From contig QKWP01000008.1 in NCBI GenBank assembly GCA_003550325.1, forward strand, positions 623,376 through 687,375: a DNA stretch of 64,000 nt, written 5' to 3'. This DNA is from Gigaspora rosea (Eukaryota > Glomeromycota > Glomeromycetes > Diversisporales > Gigasporaceae). A program made the translations under genes and the position numbers. The notes beneath the pieces were generated by a model. The model ran no database searches. It was not told where the DNA came from and saw only the letters and a list, made by a program, of their open reading frames with translations. Every line of letters starts with the position of its first letter. The stretch's first letter is position 1. Positions 12,248 to 24,514 of this stretch are shown here, piece by piece.

Positions 12248-13276
12248 TTAACAGGTGTAGATATGCAGGGGTTTGAACAAGATTAGCATTTTTGGCTTCT
12301 TCATAAAGGTGAGTAGCCAAGGCACCTCGGATAGATGGATTATTGAGTAGTGTTTTCCACTTGCTAGCAGTAAGAGAGGGTGTCTGAGTCTGATTTTGTA
12401 TAAGATAATTAACACTTCGATGATAAGGAGAAGGAGACTGATTAGAGGAGTTTTGGTAAGAGCAATAGTTATCATCATTTCGACTTCTGTAATTATTATC
12501 CCTAGATTGGCTTCTAGGTCGAGAATTATTGCGACTGCGAGAACGGTCTCTGTTATTGGAATATCGGTCAGAAGAGCGACTATTTCGGTCCCTATTTTGG
12601 TTGTTATTCCTGTTCCAGTTATTGTTATTATTATGATTACGACGAGAATTGGATCCTTGTCGTTGGTCGTGTTTTCTACTATTACAATCACGAATAAAAT
12701 GTCCAGTGCATCCACAATAATAACAGATAGGAGGCTCTTTTATTCGAGGGTTTGAGCACGGTTGTCAGCATAATTTACAGAAGAGGTAGGTGTGGTCTGT
12801 GTCTGGGCTAAGTTAATACTAAGCTTGGCAATTTGGTCCGTAAGTTGTTGAATAACTTGGTCAGTATTGGTAGTAGGATTAGTTATTAGTTTTCCAGTTT
12901 CCCAGCAGAGAGCTACTTCGATAGCATTGTCCAAGGTATTAGGTATAGCAGCTTGAACATTAACTGCATACTCAGGATGTAAGCCTTGAATAAAAAGTTG
13001 TTTAACAAAATCAGCTGGAAAAACCTCAGTCGGGTCCACTTTCTTTTGTAAAGTACGAAATCGGTTGACATATCCATCCACAGTCTCTGTGGGTCCTTGC
13101 TTAATATCAAAAAGCTGTTTTTGCCAAAGAGCCTTTTGCTTAGTAGTATAGAAACGTGCCTTAAAAAGATGCTGAAAACTTCGGTTCTGGGCACCATCAT
13201 CATTGAAAGCATTGGGTACTGGGTTTAAAGCAGTGTACCAGTCCAGAGCAACTCCTTTAAGATACACAGGGGCCAA
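12248..13276 (-). mobile_element. Retroelement: gag-like region with zinc knuckle (fossil part)
   Basis: At 12740-13276 the minus strand encodes a retrotransposon gag core (ALDWYTAL, then FKARFYTT, QLFDIKQGPTETVDGYVNRF and KQLFIQGLHP). Near 12700 lies a CCHC knuckle (CYYCGCTGHFIRDC), followed by an R/N-rich stretch to about 12400. The antisense frame with many I and V residues over 12396-12755 is a shadow. Confidence 0.85.
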
Positions 13277-13450
13277 CTGGAGTTTTCTCTCAGCACTCCA
13301 TCAATTAGCAGTAGCAGCTCTCCTAAATTTCTTTAGCCAGTCAGCAGGGTATTGGGTTCCGTCACCATAAAAATCTGCAACAGTTATAAGAGTTTTCTCA
13401 GAGCCTTGTCCAAGAGCAGTAGCAAGATATGGCAGAGATTATTTTAAAGG

Positions 13451-13868
13451 CAAAGGTACTGTTTCTATGAATTTTTAATGCCTGTTTGCATAAGGATAAA
13501 TGTAAACTTATAAAAATATTTATATATTTAAATTAATACATTTTATACATTCTCCTGTATTATTCATATATTATTAATAATTAAGTTTTATCACGATAAT
13601 AATATAAATTACAACATAAATTATTATTTCTTTTTAAATTCCGAGTTTAAGACATAATGCTTCAATTATAAACGCTATCATTTTTATTACTAGTATTAAA
13701 TCCTTATACAGTACAGTATAACAAACGATTCCACAAGACAGATCCACTAGTCTCTCAGAATATTTTATTTGGTAGATATAATATAACTCATATATCCACT
13801 TTATAACTTTTAAAACGAAAAAAAATCAAAAAAACTTTATATAATTGAAAAACTTCAGCTTAGTGATG
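13451..13868. other. AT-rich stretch without gene
   Basis: Between the retroelement and the duplicated LRR flank. No gene, RNA or clear repeat seen. Confidence 0.5.
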
Positions 13869-15190
13869 GGAAGATGTTTAAAATAAGTATAATAGATACT
13901 TTTATACTGTGATTGTTATAGTGCACTATTTATTGTAGTATTTATGAAGAATTCGAAGAGTTGTTAAAAAGAGAGTTCTCAAATGTTTAATCGTTATTAA
14001 TATTAAAAATAAATTATTAAAAAAATTACAATTACGTATAATAATTGTTGATAACTACATTATTAGCCTGATTTACCAACTTGGGGAGAAATTAGTATAC
14101 CCCGTACGGACGTAGATACCTTATTCCACAAAAATTATAAAATTAAACTATAAGAAAATTTTATAGTAGAATCTAGTAAATTAAAATAACTTATTTATGC
14201 TCGCATCTATTTTCATAAAAAGTAGGTACCGTAAAAAGATGTATTTGCTAGTTGAAGTAATAAATAAGCAGCTATTGTGTACGGTACGTTATAAACATCC
14301 GATTTTTATCGAAAATGCTTATAATAATAATGATTCATGATTTAGCTAATATGTATCGAGGCAAAATATCATTTATATATTTATTAACCATGACAAGTTA
14401 GCAAGTATAAAGTTTAGTTTATTTATGAATGAATATATCTAAATAAGGCATTTGAGTTTTCAAATATGCTAATTTTACATTAATATAATTGAGTATTATT
14501 ATTGAGTTAATAATTGTGATTTAAGATGGATAAAGATTGTTTATTTAAAATGATCCAATTCGAGAATCTTTTCATTAGGGAATTTCAAAATAACATATTA
14601 TGGAGATGAGTGTAAGTTTAAAAATTGAATTTTGTTGTGTTTGGTAATTCACGTTTATGTAATGAAGCCTTAATAAAACATAATATTAAAAAATCGTAAA
14701 AGCATATATATCAATATTTTAACTGAATAGATTTAATTCTAAAATTCTAAATATTTTCGGATCAAATTTTTGTAGTAATTTTTTTTTAATCTCCATTTAT
14801 ATAGTCCAGGCCGATTTCAAATTATTATATAGTAGTAGGAGTAGTGTAAATAAATTTCTAAAATTTGTTGATATTTATACTATTATGTTTACTGTTAATT
14901 ATACATTTATATAAATTATATAAATTATATAAATTATCAGGTTTAAAAACATTCTATTTAAACATAGCAGATAGCATAATCTCTCTCTCTATGATAAATA
15001 TCTTAAATTTAAATTTTTTAAATTAACAAAAAAATTACAAAAAAAAACTTAATACATCAATTTACAATTTTTGCATTTTTACTTGTAATTTACAAATGTT
15101 TACATAATTGTAGACAATTCTAATTTATAACTAATATATTTTAAGATTTGGATTATCAGATATTAATTTAAAACTAATATTATTCCCCGA
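13869..15190 (-). repeat. Segmental-duplication flank, copy A (3' side of LRR tract)
   Basis: This stretch shares long diverged collinear similarity with 32630-33720, 37085-38945 and 58790-59990. Shared words include gttaaaaagagag, tatgacaagttagcaa, ggagatgagtgtaag and ggtaattcacgtttatgtaa. In copies A, B and C it lies just downstream (minus strand) of an LRR tract, so it is the 3' flank of a duplicated LRR gene. Confidence 0.75.
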
Positions 15191-15194
15191 TAAA

Positions 15195-15452
15195 GAATCA
15201 AAGAAGTCAGTGTGGAGTTCTTGCAAAGTGCATCAGTTAATACTTTCCCTCCTTCTGGTCCAAGATTATTCGAATTGAGATTCAAAGAAGTCAGTGTGGA
15301 GTTCTTGCAAAGTGCATCTGCTAATGCTTTCCCTCCTTATGGTTCAAGTTTATTCTGATAAATACACAAAGAAGTCATCGTGGAGTTCTTGCAAAATGCA
15401 CCTGCTAATACTCTCCCTCCTTCTGATCCAAGATCATTATCTCCAAGATTTA
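15195..15452 (-). pseudogene. LRR remnant, copy A (about 3 repeats)
   Basis: On the minus strand three units of the 84-bp (28-residue) LRR repeat are visible, with the signature ALCKNSTLTSLNL and an EGGKAL-like stretch. Family: ribonuclease-inhibitor type LRR (LRR_RI). The repeat matches the tract at 59995-61290. It is followed by the duplicated 3' flank, so it is the 3' stump of a gene like the one at 59995-62746. No start or kinase part of that type is attached; the kinase remnant upstream (15600-17290) belongs to a different, Sel1-linked type. Confidence 0.75.
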
Positions 15453-15599
15453 ATATTTTTCAACAACATAATCATCACACGACGCAAAATTATACTGTAT
15501 TGTCCAATGCTAAATTCAATTTCTGCAGTATCTAAAAATAATTTAAAATGCAAGAGGTTTATCAATATCCAACAGAATATAATAATCCAAGAGAAATTT

Positions 15600-17290
15600 T
15601 TCCAATAATATAATTATTGATATTAAAATTATCTAATAAAGATAATTATCTAAATTATTTTTGAAAATATTTTTAACGTCAATTTCAAAAGATAATTTAT
15701 ACATCCAAAAAGTTTTATGATAGTCAACATCAGTTCTAACTCCGTGTTCATGAAAATAACCAATCATGCTAAAGTTATAATCTTAAGCAAGTTGGTCAAA
15801 TATTAAAGAAGGATCTATTTGATGAACTCCAAAATAATTAAATAAATTATTAATTATTTGCATTGAATTAGTATTGTATTAACAGAGTTATAAATAATTG
15901 AAGTAAATTTTGTAATAATGATTGTTAGTCATCAATTTTATAAGTTGTAATCCGTTCATCAAGTTGAATTTCATCTTCTTCCATAGCATATTCTTCAAAT
16001 TCTTCAATTATAACAATATACTGAATACTTGGACGTTTATTTGCATCATGACTCAAATAATCTAATAAATCAATTTAAAAAATAAAATTATTAAAAGTAT
16101 AGATTACTGTAAAACTTAAAATCTCATGATTTTAAAATGTCATAAATAAAATACCTTCATAAATTAAAGAATATTCTCAGGTGTTCCTTTTCATGTATTA
16201 TAACGATCAAACAATCGTAGTCAAATGGTGATACTGATTCAAATGGTATAGTACCACTAGAAATTTCCCAGAAAATTACTCCAACACTATATATATCAGA
16301 ACTTTGTCTAATTTATATGTTTGTAAGTTCTGTAAATATTGTGGATTAAAATACTGAACAAATGAAAGTAAATGCTGATATTGATTTTGTCAATGAAACT
16401 TTGTGATGAAAGACTACTCATTTTGATGCTTCCTTTGTGATAAAGATATTTTCAGAATTTTTAACATTCATAAAATCATAAAATATTATAATTATAAATA
16501 ACAAATAGACAATTAAAATAATGATTAATATTACAATTACCAAATTTCATGCACTATGTTATTGTCATGTAAATGCTTTATTGCATTTGCAATCTGTTTA
16601 GAATATATAATTTATCGTTCCATTTCATCCTATTAAAATTTTGTTCTAAATATTGACAAGTGTTCCACCGTCAACATATGCAATATATGTATTTGGATCT
16701 TGGGTATAAAATTAAATTTAGCTACGAGTTAATTATAACTTAATAATTGTTACGCCGACACAAATACAGTATTTTCAAGTAATATAGTTGTATGCCAACA
16801 TCCATATACAAGTCACTCATCAATAGTGAATTGATCGAGCTGTGAGGAGTGAGATATCCTTCACTATAACGAAAGGTTCACTATATCGAGAATTCACTAT
16901 AAAGAGGGTGACTAGTGCATATTTACATACGTACACTGCTTAGTTAACCCAAAAGTCGTCAAAACATTATCATGAAGCTTAATATTTTGATGTCGGGTAA
17001 TCTATAATATTTAAACACCAATTATTTTAACGAAAATACTCAAGCGATTTTCAAAGAAAAAAAAGAAGTTTTTATAATTCTTGTAGAGTGAATATTTTAC
17101 TTCTCTAATGAATTCTTTTAAAGAAAATTGCTTAGGTATAGTAATAGATTTTAAAATTGTAGGTATATTATATTCTTTAAACGTTGCTTTGTAAAATAAT
17201 TCAGATTCTCCAATACATGCGATTAACATTTATAAAATCATTATCGAATTCATAAATAGTATTCGTATCTTGGAAATTCAATGTATTTAG
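15600..17290 (-). pseudogene. Decayed TKL-type kinase with Sel1-like tail
   Basis: Minus-strand pieces occur in the order of a kinase. An N-lobe piece at 17060-17229 reads YKATFKEYNIP, then LKSI and FIREVKY. A RHQNIKLH piece lies near 16970. IKHLHDNNIVHE (catalytic-loop region, HRD not intact) is near 16570. SDIYSVGVIFWEISSG is near 16280, and NKRPSIQ near 16030. After a short linker, a Sel1-like stretch (MIGYFHEHGVRTDVDYHKTF) lies near 15730. The pieces are in different frames and some junctions may be introns, but the lost catalytic residues and scattered stops make a working gene unlikely. The stretch 16740-16960 between lobes looks like foreign insertion. Confidence 0.75.
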
Positions 17291-17755
17291 TATTTAGGTA
17301 ACATTTTATAAATTATACAAATTAAGTTCAAATTCAAATAGCATAAATGTACGGATAGAAAATTAACGCTTTAAAAGATTTTTAGTTCCACAAGTTTACG
17401 AAATACAATACTGTGTACAACATTTCTGACATATGATAACTGACCAACCAAATCGTAAAGCAGTTTGGTTTTGCGTTACATTTAAACATTTTAACATTTG
17501 AAAATTTGGACAATATCAAATTCTTAAATATCAACCGTGCCTTTAATTGAATTATTTTAATGAGAGTAGCTAATGGTATAGGTCACTTTAAAATTTGGCA
17601 ATTATTAATTGTCACAAATTATTTTTAAATTTTCCATGAATTGAAAAATAAGTCAGGTGATTGATACCGGTGTGTCCGACATATCTCAATAACCTACTAA
17701 GTAATTAAAATTGAAGATACAAAGTAAATGTACAGAACTAGCGTCTCAATCAATG
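17291..17755. other. Intergenic, no gene recognised
   Basis: AT-rich; no supported frame or RNA. Confidence 0.4.
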
Positions 17756-17763
17756 GTCGAAAT

Positions 17764-17926
17764 CAGTGTTTAATATTTTGAACAAAAGTTACTTGCACAA
17801 AATACAGCTTTTTACAAAATGTATAATATAAATTTTGTGAACTTGCATAAATTTTTTTATAAAATACTTGCACATTAAAAAAGCTTTTTTACATGTGTAT
17901 CTTGTGCAGACCAATTTTAAACACTG
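17764..17926. mobile_element. hAT-type MITE, CAGTGTT family, 163 bp
   Basis: TIRs cagtgtttaatatttt and (right end) caattttaaacactg. Flanked by gtcgaaat (17756-17763) and gtcaaaat (17927-17934), a 7-of-8 target duplication. Internal direct words acttgcac and tacttgcac repeat three times. No coding capacity. Confidence 0.75.
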
Positions 17927-18424
17927 GTCAAAATAGATATTACTTAAATTTTAATTAGCAAAAAATCTTTTTAACGTGTTTATTGCATCAAAGGAATAAA
18001 TTTAAATAGTGCATGCTTATCATTTCAGTCTACAAGCATTTTGTTCCAAACTCTATTTTTTTTGCGTTGGTTATCAACTTTATAATAGTTAGAGTAAACA
18101 TAGTAAAGTTCAAGATGTTTTATACTTTTGCTATCGGTATTCGTTATCGCATAACGCACAGTGTTACTATGTTGGTTTTTTTTATATTAATTTTTCATCA
18201 GATAAAGCTCAACAATTTATCACCGTTGACAAATTGTAAAATAATTTCTAATATGCTTTTTTTGAAAGTATAATTAACCATTATGTCACTATGTCGTTAA
18301 TATTACAATACGCACGTACGTAGTAATTGCCGCTAAAAATATATAAATTGTACGTACGTACAAGTACATTGCGCAATGTAATACATAACTTCCATTTTCA
18401 AACTCTACTCTTTCTTGCGTTAAA

Positions 18425-20170
18425 ATGTCAAATTACTATAATATATTTAAAAAAAATCGACAGTTCATCAGATATTTCTCAAATAACCAACAATATTAAC
18501 CAGTTGTATTTAGAAGATAACAATTTAAAAGATCTTACACAATGTTTTTTAAATGAAATTGTTAAAGAAATGTGTAATCTCTATAATGAAGAAAGATTTA
18601 AAGGCAAAAATTCTGATTCTATTCTTGAAACGTTAGAACAATTTCTAATAAAACAAAAGCAATAATCCAATAAATATTATCGATTTTTGCTTAGATGATC
18701 AAACCAATCCTAGATTCAAATCGTTCTTGCGAGTTGCTATCGTTATGGTAAATTGGTCGAAAAAGATGAATACAAAGCATTCAATTATTACCAAAAATCT
18801 GTAGAAATGAATGATTCTTGTGGAGTATATTACGTTGGTGTCTGTTATCGTCATGGAATTGGAGTTGAAAAGGATGAACATAAGGCATTCATTTATTATC
18901 AAAAATCTGCAGAACATAATATTATCAAAAATCTGCAGAGATGGGTGACACTGGTGGAACATATAACGTTGGATATTGTTATGAAAAAGGAATTGGAATT
19001 GAAAAGGATGAACATAAGGCATTCATTTATTTTAAAAAATCTGCCGAGATGGGTAATGCTATTGGAATGTCAAATGTTATCGAAAATGGAATTGGAATAA
19101 CTAGGGATTCACATAAGGCAAAATACTGGTATCAAAGGTAAAATTTATTTAAACTTAAATTTAGCATGTGTATTATGACACAAATTATATAATATGATCA
19201 AGTGTAATTGAAATCGAATTAAAAAATTATAAAATGATGAAATTATAAGTAATTACACCTGATCCTGGAATTCGATTGATATTTTTATTAATTTTGTTAT
19301 GTAACCAGGAAATAAATAATTATCTGTTATATATAAGTTTAAATATTTAAATCTACGATTAAGGAAAAAGATTTAACATCAGGTATTATCATTATTATAA
19401 ACTTTATAATTATTAAAATCTGTAATTGTTAAATTTTATAATGTGAATGGCACCATAATCTTGAAATTGAAGATAATTTGAAAAAATATTGACAGAAAAC
19501 AAATATCAGTTATCGTGGATTCCTTATGATGATTTTAAAAATATTAAAGAGACAGGTAAAGGTGGATTTGCAACTGTATATTGCGCTAGATGGGATGATA
19601 AAAGTGATGAAGTCAAGAATTTAGCAAGTCTGTTGCACCTAAATTGCTTCATGAATCAAATAATAATTAAAAGCATACTGTGATATCGGACTTAAAGATC
19701 CAACATTTTTAAAATGTTTCGGTATATCAAAAGATAAAACTTTTGGAAATTATATTCTTGTCATGGGTTATGCAAAAAAAGGCAGTTTGCGCCAAAATTT
19801 ATATATTATATCGAAGTAAAGATAAATTAAATTTATTGCAATGTATTGCATCAGATCTTCAGATAATTCATTCTCAAGATCTTATTCATCTGAATTACAT
19901 AATGGAAATATACTACTATATATTTTTAATAGTGCTTATATTGCTGATCTAGGACTTTCAATATCAGCTAATATTACGTTAAAATCAAAATTTGATGGAA
20001 TTTTTGGAATATTACCATACGTTGCACATGAAGTTTTGATCAGCAAACCATACACTAAAAAAGCATCGGATATTTATTCATTTGGTATAATTATGTGTGA
20101 AATTTTATATGGAAAAACTATATCGTACAATCAAAAACTTGATATGTCGAAACTTAATGTGTTATCGTGA
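18425..20170 (+). pseudogene. Sel1-repeat/TKL-kinase gene, broken
   Basis: The likely start is ATG 18425 (MSNYYNIFKK), then DISQITNNINQLYLEDNN in the next frame, which suggests one extra A in the 8-A run 18449-18456. Sel1 repeats follow at 18720-19139 (VGVCYRHGIGVEKDEHKAF, VGYCYEKGIGIEKDEHKAF), interrupted by a frame break and a short duplication of about 20 bp near 18900-18940. WYQR ends at an AG|GT site (19139), as in the minus-strand paralogue at 39839-43184. The kinase part runs 19489-20170: glycine loop GKGGFATVY, FLKCFGISKD, then IHSELHNGN where HRD is expected (HSE, so the catalytic Asp is lost), IADLGLS, and SDIYSFGIIMCEI. The C-lobe is cut off just before the element at 20182. Probably a pseudogene or pseudokinase. 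Confidence 0.85.
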
Positions 20171-20181
20171 TTTAAGACATA

Positions 20182-21399
20182 CAGTCAACCCTCCCTAAAT
20201 GCAAGTCGTCGGGACAGGCTCTGAGGCGTGCATTTAGGGAGGGTTGCAATTAGAGAGTAGCCAATCATATTGAATCTCTATGTAAAATCACGTGACCATT
20301 GTAACCAATAATACTGTATTGTATAATTTTATTGCATAAAATAAAGTTTTTTCGCTACACTAACGCTACTGTATTACAAAAATTTTTTTTAATTTAGTCA
20401 TATATAAATAATATATAAGTCCTTTGCTTTGCTCCGGACAAACCTAATTTATAAAACCTTAAAATTTTTTAAGACAAAACTAATTTAGGCGCCTTACTTA
20501 AAGATATTACAACGTTCTACAAAAAGATAAGTAAAGGCATTACGTTGATTTATTTAAAGTTTTAGAGATTTTACTAACGCCTTTTCTCCAATATCAGGTT
20601 CGAAATTATAAAAAAAACAAATCCTCCAAGATTTAAAAATACAAGCACAATGTTATATTACGTACATAAATACATATGTATATAAAGGTATAGTATGTGT
20701 ATATTTTCGGGCTAATTGTACCGGTATCAGATGATTAAAACGATTACCCCATAAGAAAATTGGACCAGATCACTACGGGTTGGCATCAGATAAGTACGGG
20801 TCTTCGTAGCATGGTTCAAGATCCGGATTTGTACGGGTATAGCTAGTGATGTGCCGTGTATAGTACAGTATGCAAAAAATTTTTAGAATATTCTAGAACA
20901 AAATATAAAACTATTAATAACTTAAATTTTCCCTTATGAAACCGCCGTTTATTTTCTAAGCAAAATTATTCCTTGCAAAATTTTGTATATAGATAGTTTA
21001 TATATTATATGCGTACTATACATATTTCACATACTATATATACTATATGCACTGTACAACTATACGTACTGTACATACTGTACGTATTGTACGCTAAAAA
21101 AATTCAGACAACATATAAATAGCACATTACTAGGTATGGCCCGAATTGGTACATAGTGATCGGGAACGTATATAGTGATCGAATGTTATAAAGAATATCA
21201 AATTTTGATTGGTTGTTTTATGACTGTGATCACGTGGTTGCATTTATGGGGGAGTCTATATGCACGGGCCAAGAGAATAGCATGCAATTGCAGAATAAAG
21301 AACGTGCACTTAGCTATAAGGCCCTTCATGGGGCCAGACAATTGCCATGTATTTAAGGGGGGTTGCATTTAGGGGGTTGCACTTAGAGAGGGTTGACTG
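20182..21399. mobile_element. TA-flanked TIR element, 1.2 kb, inserted in the kinase C-lobe region
   Basis: Ends cagtcaaccctccctaaatg and (reverse complement of right end) cagtcaaccctctctaagtg form a TIR of about 23 bp. TA lies on both sides (20180-20181 and 21400-21401). Subterminal GC-richer words such as gcatttagggagggttgca and gtatttaaggggggttgca repeat the TIR motif internally. No transposase frame is visible, so it is non-autonomous. It sits right after the last kinase codons of 18425-20170, so its insertion plausibly truncated that gene. Confidence 0.8.
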
Positions 21400-21431
<32 letters not shown>

Positions 21432-21545
21432 GAATATTCAATGAAAATATTCATTAAAATTTTAAATATTCGAATATTTATTTAGTGAAAAATTATATAT
21501 TTGAATATTCAAATATTCAGTAAATATTCAGTGAATATCATTCAT
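21400..21545. repeat. (TA)n tract and GAATATTC-rich palindromic stretch
   Basis: A (TA) microsatellite of about 13 units begins at the right TA of the element at 20182-21399. It is followed by repeated ttcaatgaatattc and aatattcgaatatt words, a strongly palindromic AT segment. Confidence 0.8.
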
Positions 21546-21559
21546 TGAGTCAGACCTCC

Positions 21560-23760
21560 ATATACAGTACTACCATTTTTTTTCTTTAGAATGGAATGTA
21601 GCATGACAACAAAAGTACAATAGTAAAAGCATATTAGTTCAGAACATAGTGAGATAGTTAGTAGCACAGTAGTATTTTTTTATACAGTACTGTCAATCTA
21701 GTTTTCTACATCTTTAGAGAAATGCTAGAGACAGAGCAACTAATACAGGGAGACACTTTATGTAATTCACATTAATTACTGTGATATGCAATGGTTGGAA
21801 GGAATACTGTTATTTGGCAGTATTTTGTAAAAAGGCTTGGGGGATTTGCAATTACAAAAGAGGCCACAATTAATAGTATATGAGGATACTAAGAATTGTA
21901 TCAATTGTATTTCAGTGAAGACATACTACTTCACTTATCCTCTATTTAATAAACCAGAGATCTTCACTCTGCTTTTTAGCAAAAGAAAACCTTGAGTATT
22001 TATACATGTTTGTCCAATATAAATAAATACAATAATAAATAAAGAAATCTATATAATCGATATATTTGATATATGCTAATGCTAAATATAATAGTTATAA
22101 TGAATATAATAAATATAATACATATATCCTAAATATCATCTATATTAGATATGTTAATTATAACTGTCAAAACTTTTATGTCCCAAATGTCTGAAATGTC
22201 CAAACTGTCAGACATGTCTGTGATTAACTGAAATGTCTAGGATTACTCGAAATGTCTGATATTTTGGTGTCACAGGTGGCGCAGTATTGATCGTCCAATA
22301 AGATTTGGGCGCAGTAGAACGTTTGTAAAGACCAATCATTCAATGTTGACTAGCTTGGGCTAGAACAGTCTAATCGAGATGATTCTGGTACCATTCAAAA
22401 GCGCTCATCTAGGCGGTCATAATGTGGTAGTTTTATTAAAATTGGATCACAGTTCAAGAGTTATTGTCATTATACTTTTCATACGTTTTTCTAGGTCTAA
22501 CAGTACTAATGTTTCTTTCTTCTTTTAGAACAGAACATAGTACAATAATAAACATAACATGATAGGAAAAATGATAGTTTAGAACATAGCAAGATAGTTA
22601 GTAGCATAGTAGTTTTTTTATATACAGTACTAACATTTCTTTTTTTTAGAACAAAACATAGCATGATGATAAATATAGCTTTATAGTAGATGCATAATAA
22701 TTTGAGATGTTAGTAGCATAATAATATTTTATATATCTATACAGTACTAATATTTCTTTTTTCTTTAGAATAGAATGTAGTAAGATAATGATAGTTCAGA
22801 ATGTGGCAAGATAGTTAGTAGCACAGTAGTATTTTATAATACAGTACTAACATTTTGCATAATAGTAAAAATATTATGACAGCAGAAACATGATAGTTCA
22901 GGTATAACAAGATATTTAGTAGCACAGTAGTATTTATTTATATAGTACTAATATTTCTTTTTTTTTTTAGAATGGATCCTAGCATGATAATACTTATTAT
23001 CATGAAATAACAGACATGGGTATTATTTTGAGATTCAGTCTAAATTAAGCTTAATTTAGGCTAAAAATTGTAATTTCACTACTGTGTGTTATTTTGTGAC
23101 AATATGGTAGAGATATGATAGTTCAGGATGTTAGTAATATAGTAATATATTATATTTTTTTATATGCAGTATTAGCATTTCTTTTTTTCTTTAGAATGGA
23201 ATATAGAGTGATAACAAATATATGATAGTAGAGGCATAATATAATTTGGAACATAGCAAGATAGTTAGTAGTACAGTAATATTTATATATACAATATATA
23301 TAGTACTAATATTTTTTTTCTTTAGAATGGAACATAGACCTTAATGAACATAGCACTATAGTAGAAGCATGATAGTTGGCACATTTGTAACATGGTATTA
23401 TTTTTTTATATACAGTATTAACATTACTTTTTTTCTTTAGAACAAATGGAATATATTGTAATAACAAATGTACAATAGTAGAAGCATGTTAGTTCCAGAT
23501 GTAGCAAGATAATAGTACAGTAGTATTTTTTTAATACAATACTAACATTTTGCATGATAACTAACATAGCATGATAGTTTAGGCCATAGCAAGACAGTTA
23601 GTAGTACAGTAGTTAGTGTGAGGCATGCATAATAGTTTGAGATATTAGTAACATGATAGTATGTTTTTCTTTTTTTTTGATGCAGTACTAACATTTCACA
23701 TGATAACGAATATAGCATAATAATAAATGTATGATAGTTCAGGATGTAGTAACAGGGTGT
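21560..23760. repeat. Diverged satellite, period about 100-150 bp
   Basis: Units share the order agatagttagtagcacagtag, tattttttatatacagtacta, acatttctttttttctttag, aatggaatgtagcatgataa and a tagttcaga stretch. The word cagtactaacatttc or a variant recurs near 22500, 22620, 22740, 22845, 22938, 23165, 23293, 23403, 23532 and 23680. An isolated piece lies at 21560-21720, and single echoes occur at 24455-24510 and 24748-24810. About 11 units in all, heavily diverged. No coding frame. 21790-22490 inside it is unrelated sequence. Confidence 0.85.
22180..22490. other. Insert of unrelated sequence within the satellite
   Basis: The part 22180-22260 carries repeated aatgtctg and tgtccaa-like words. 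From 22265 to 22490 the sequence is GC-richer (ggtggcgcagtattgatcgtcc) and bears no similarity to the satellite. Probably an old inserted element; I could not find its ends. Confidence 0.35.
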
Positions 23761-24190
23761 TCAGCGTACTATATAAATCAAAACTATTTATGGTATCATA
23801 GAAAGGCTAATTATAAGTAATAATCAATTGATTATATGTCTTTATACATAAATGGATCGCACTTTTTTAGATGCACAGGTTGCATCTTTTTTCTTTTATC
23901 AGTAATACAGATTGCTTTTTAATTACCATGACAATAAAAGTATAGAGGCTTCTTTTAAATTACCTGTACAAAGTTTTTTCCTTCAACTATTTTAATTGCA
24001 TTTTATTTGGTTGGTGAAGTGAACATTTGGATTTATTTTAAAGTTTTTTGTTAGATGGGATATAAATTTTGCTCTATAGTTAGTTCCTTGGATGGAACTT
24101 CATATTATATTCTCAAATTTTACTTTGGAATTGTGCGCCATTAAGATTGTGCATCTCATTAAATCCAAGAAAATGTGTATATAAATGCTG
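23761..24190. other. AT-rich stretch without gene
   Basis: No supported coding frame. Nothing recognised. Confidence 0.4.
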
Positions 24191-24366
24191 ATTTCATTTA
24201 AAAAAAGCACGCCTTAAAAAAACAAACCAACTTAATGAAAGTGTACCTACTAATGAAGAAGCATCTATCAATGAAGAAGCATTGATTAATGAAGAAGAAT
24301 TGATTAATGCAGAAGCATCAATTAATGAAGAAGCATCGAACAATGAAGAGACATCATTATCGTAAT
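24190..24366 (+). repeat. 18-bp minisatellite coding NEEASI-like repeats
   Basis: From 24252 to 24345 the unit aatgaagaagcatcaatt is repeated five to six times. On the plus strand it reads as an acidic tract (NEEASINEEALINEEEL...) that ends at a TAA at 24364-24366. No ATG opens this frame: a stop lies just upstream, near 24190. It could be the acidic tail of a lost gene. Period and frame are kept, which fits past coding use. Confidence 0.55.
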
Positions 24367-24514
24367 AAATAATCAATATTGTCATACAGAGATCAAAAAT
24401 TTGATAATAGATGATACCATCATTATTTTGATTTACATAGTACATCGAACACCCCAACATAGCAAGATAGTCAGTAGCACTGTAGTTAGTATGGCGCATG
24501 CATAATAGTATGGG

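Larger units (their letters stand above)
6160..13450 (-). mobile_element. Ty3/gypsy LTR retroelement, broken fossil
   Basis: Minus-strand order is gag-like region, CCHC knuckle, aspartic protease, further knuckles, a long linker, reverse transcriptase, RNase H and integrase. Protease, then RT-RNase H, then integrase is the Ty3/gypsy (Metaviridae) order. A polypurine-like tract and LTR-like sequence lie at the low-coordinate end; I see no matching LTR at the gag end. The element is broken: its proteins are spread over several frames, with at least half a dozen breaks. Age cannot be estimated from an LTR pair because only one end is recognised, but RT and integrase motifs are well preserved, so it is not very old. 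Confidence 0.9.

Noticed and set aside
12396-12755. I/V/R-rich plus-strand frame
   Set aside because: Antisense to the Arg/Asn-rich part of the gag region of the fossil element.
15195-17290. One gene joining the LRR remnant and the kinase remnant of copy A
   Set aside because: The kinase part is followed by a Sel1-like tail of the other kinase type, and the LRR stump carries the flank of the LRR-kinase type. They are two different broken genes side by side.
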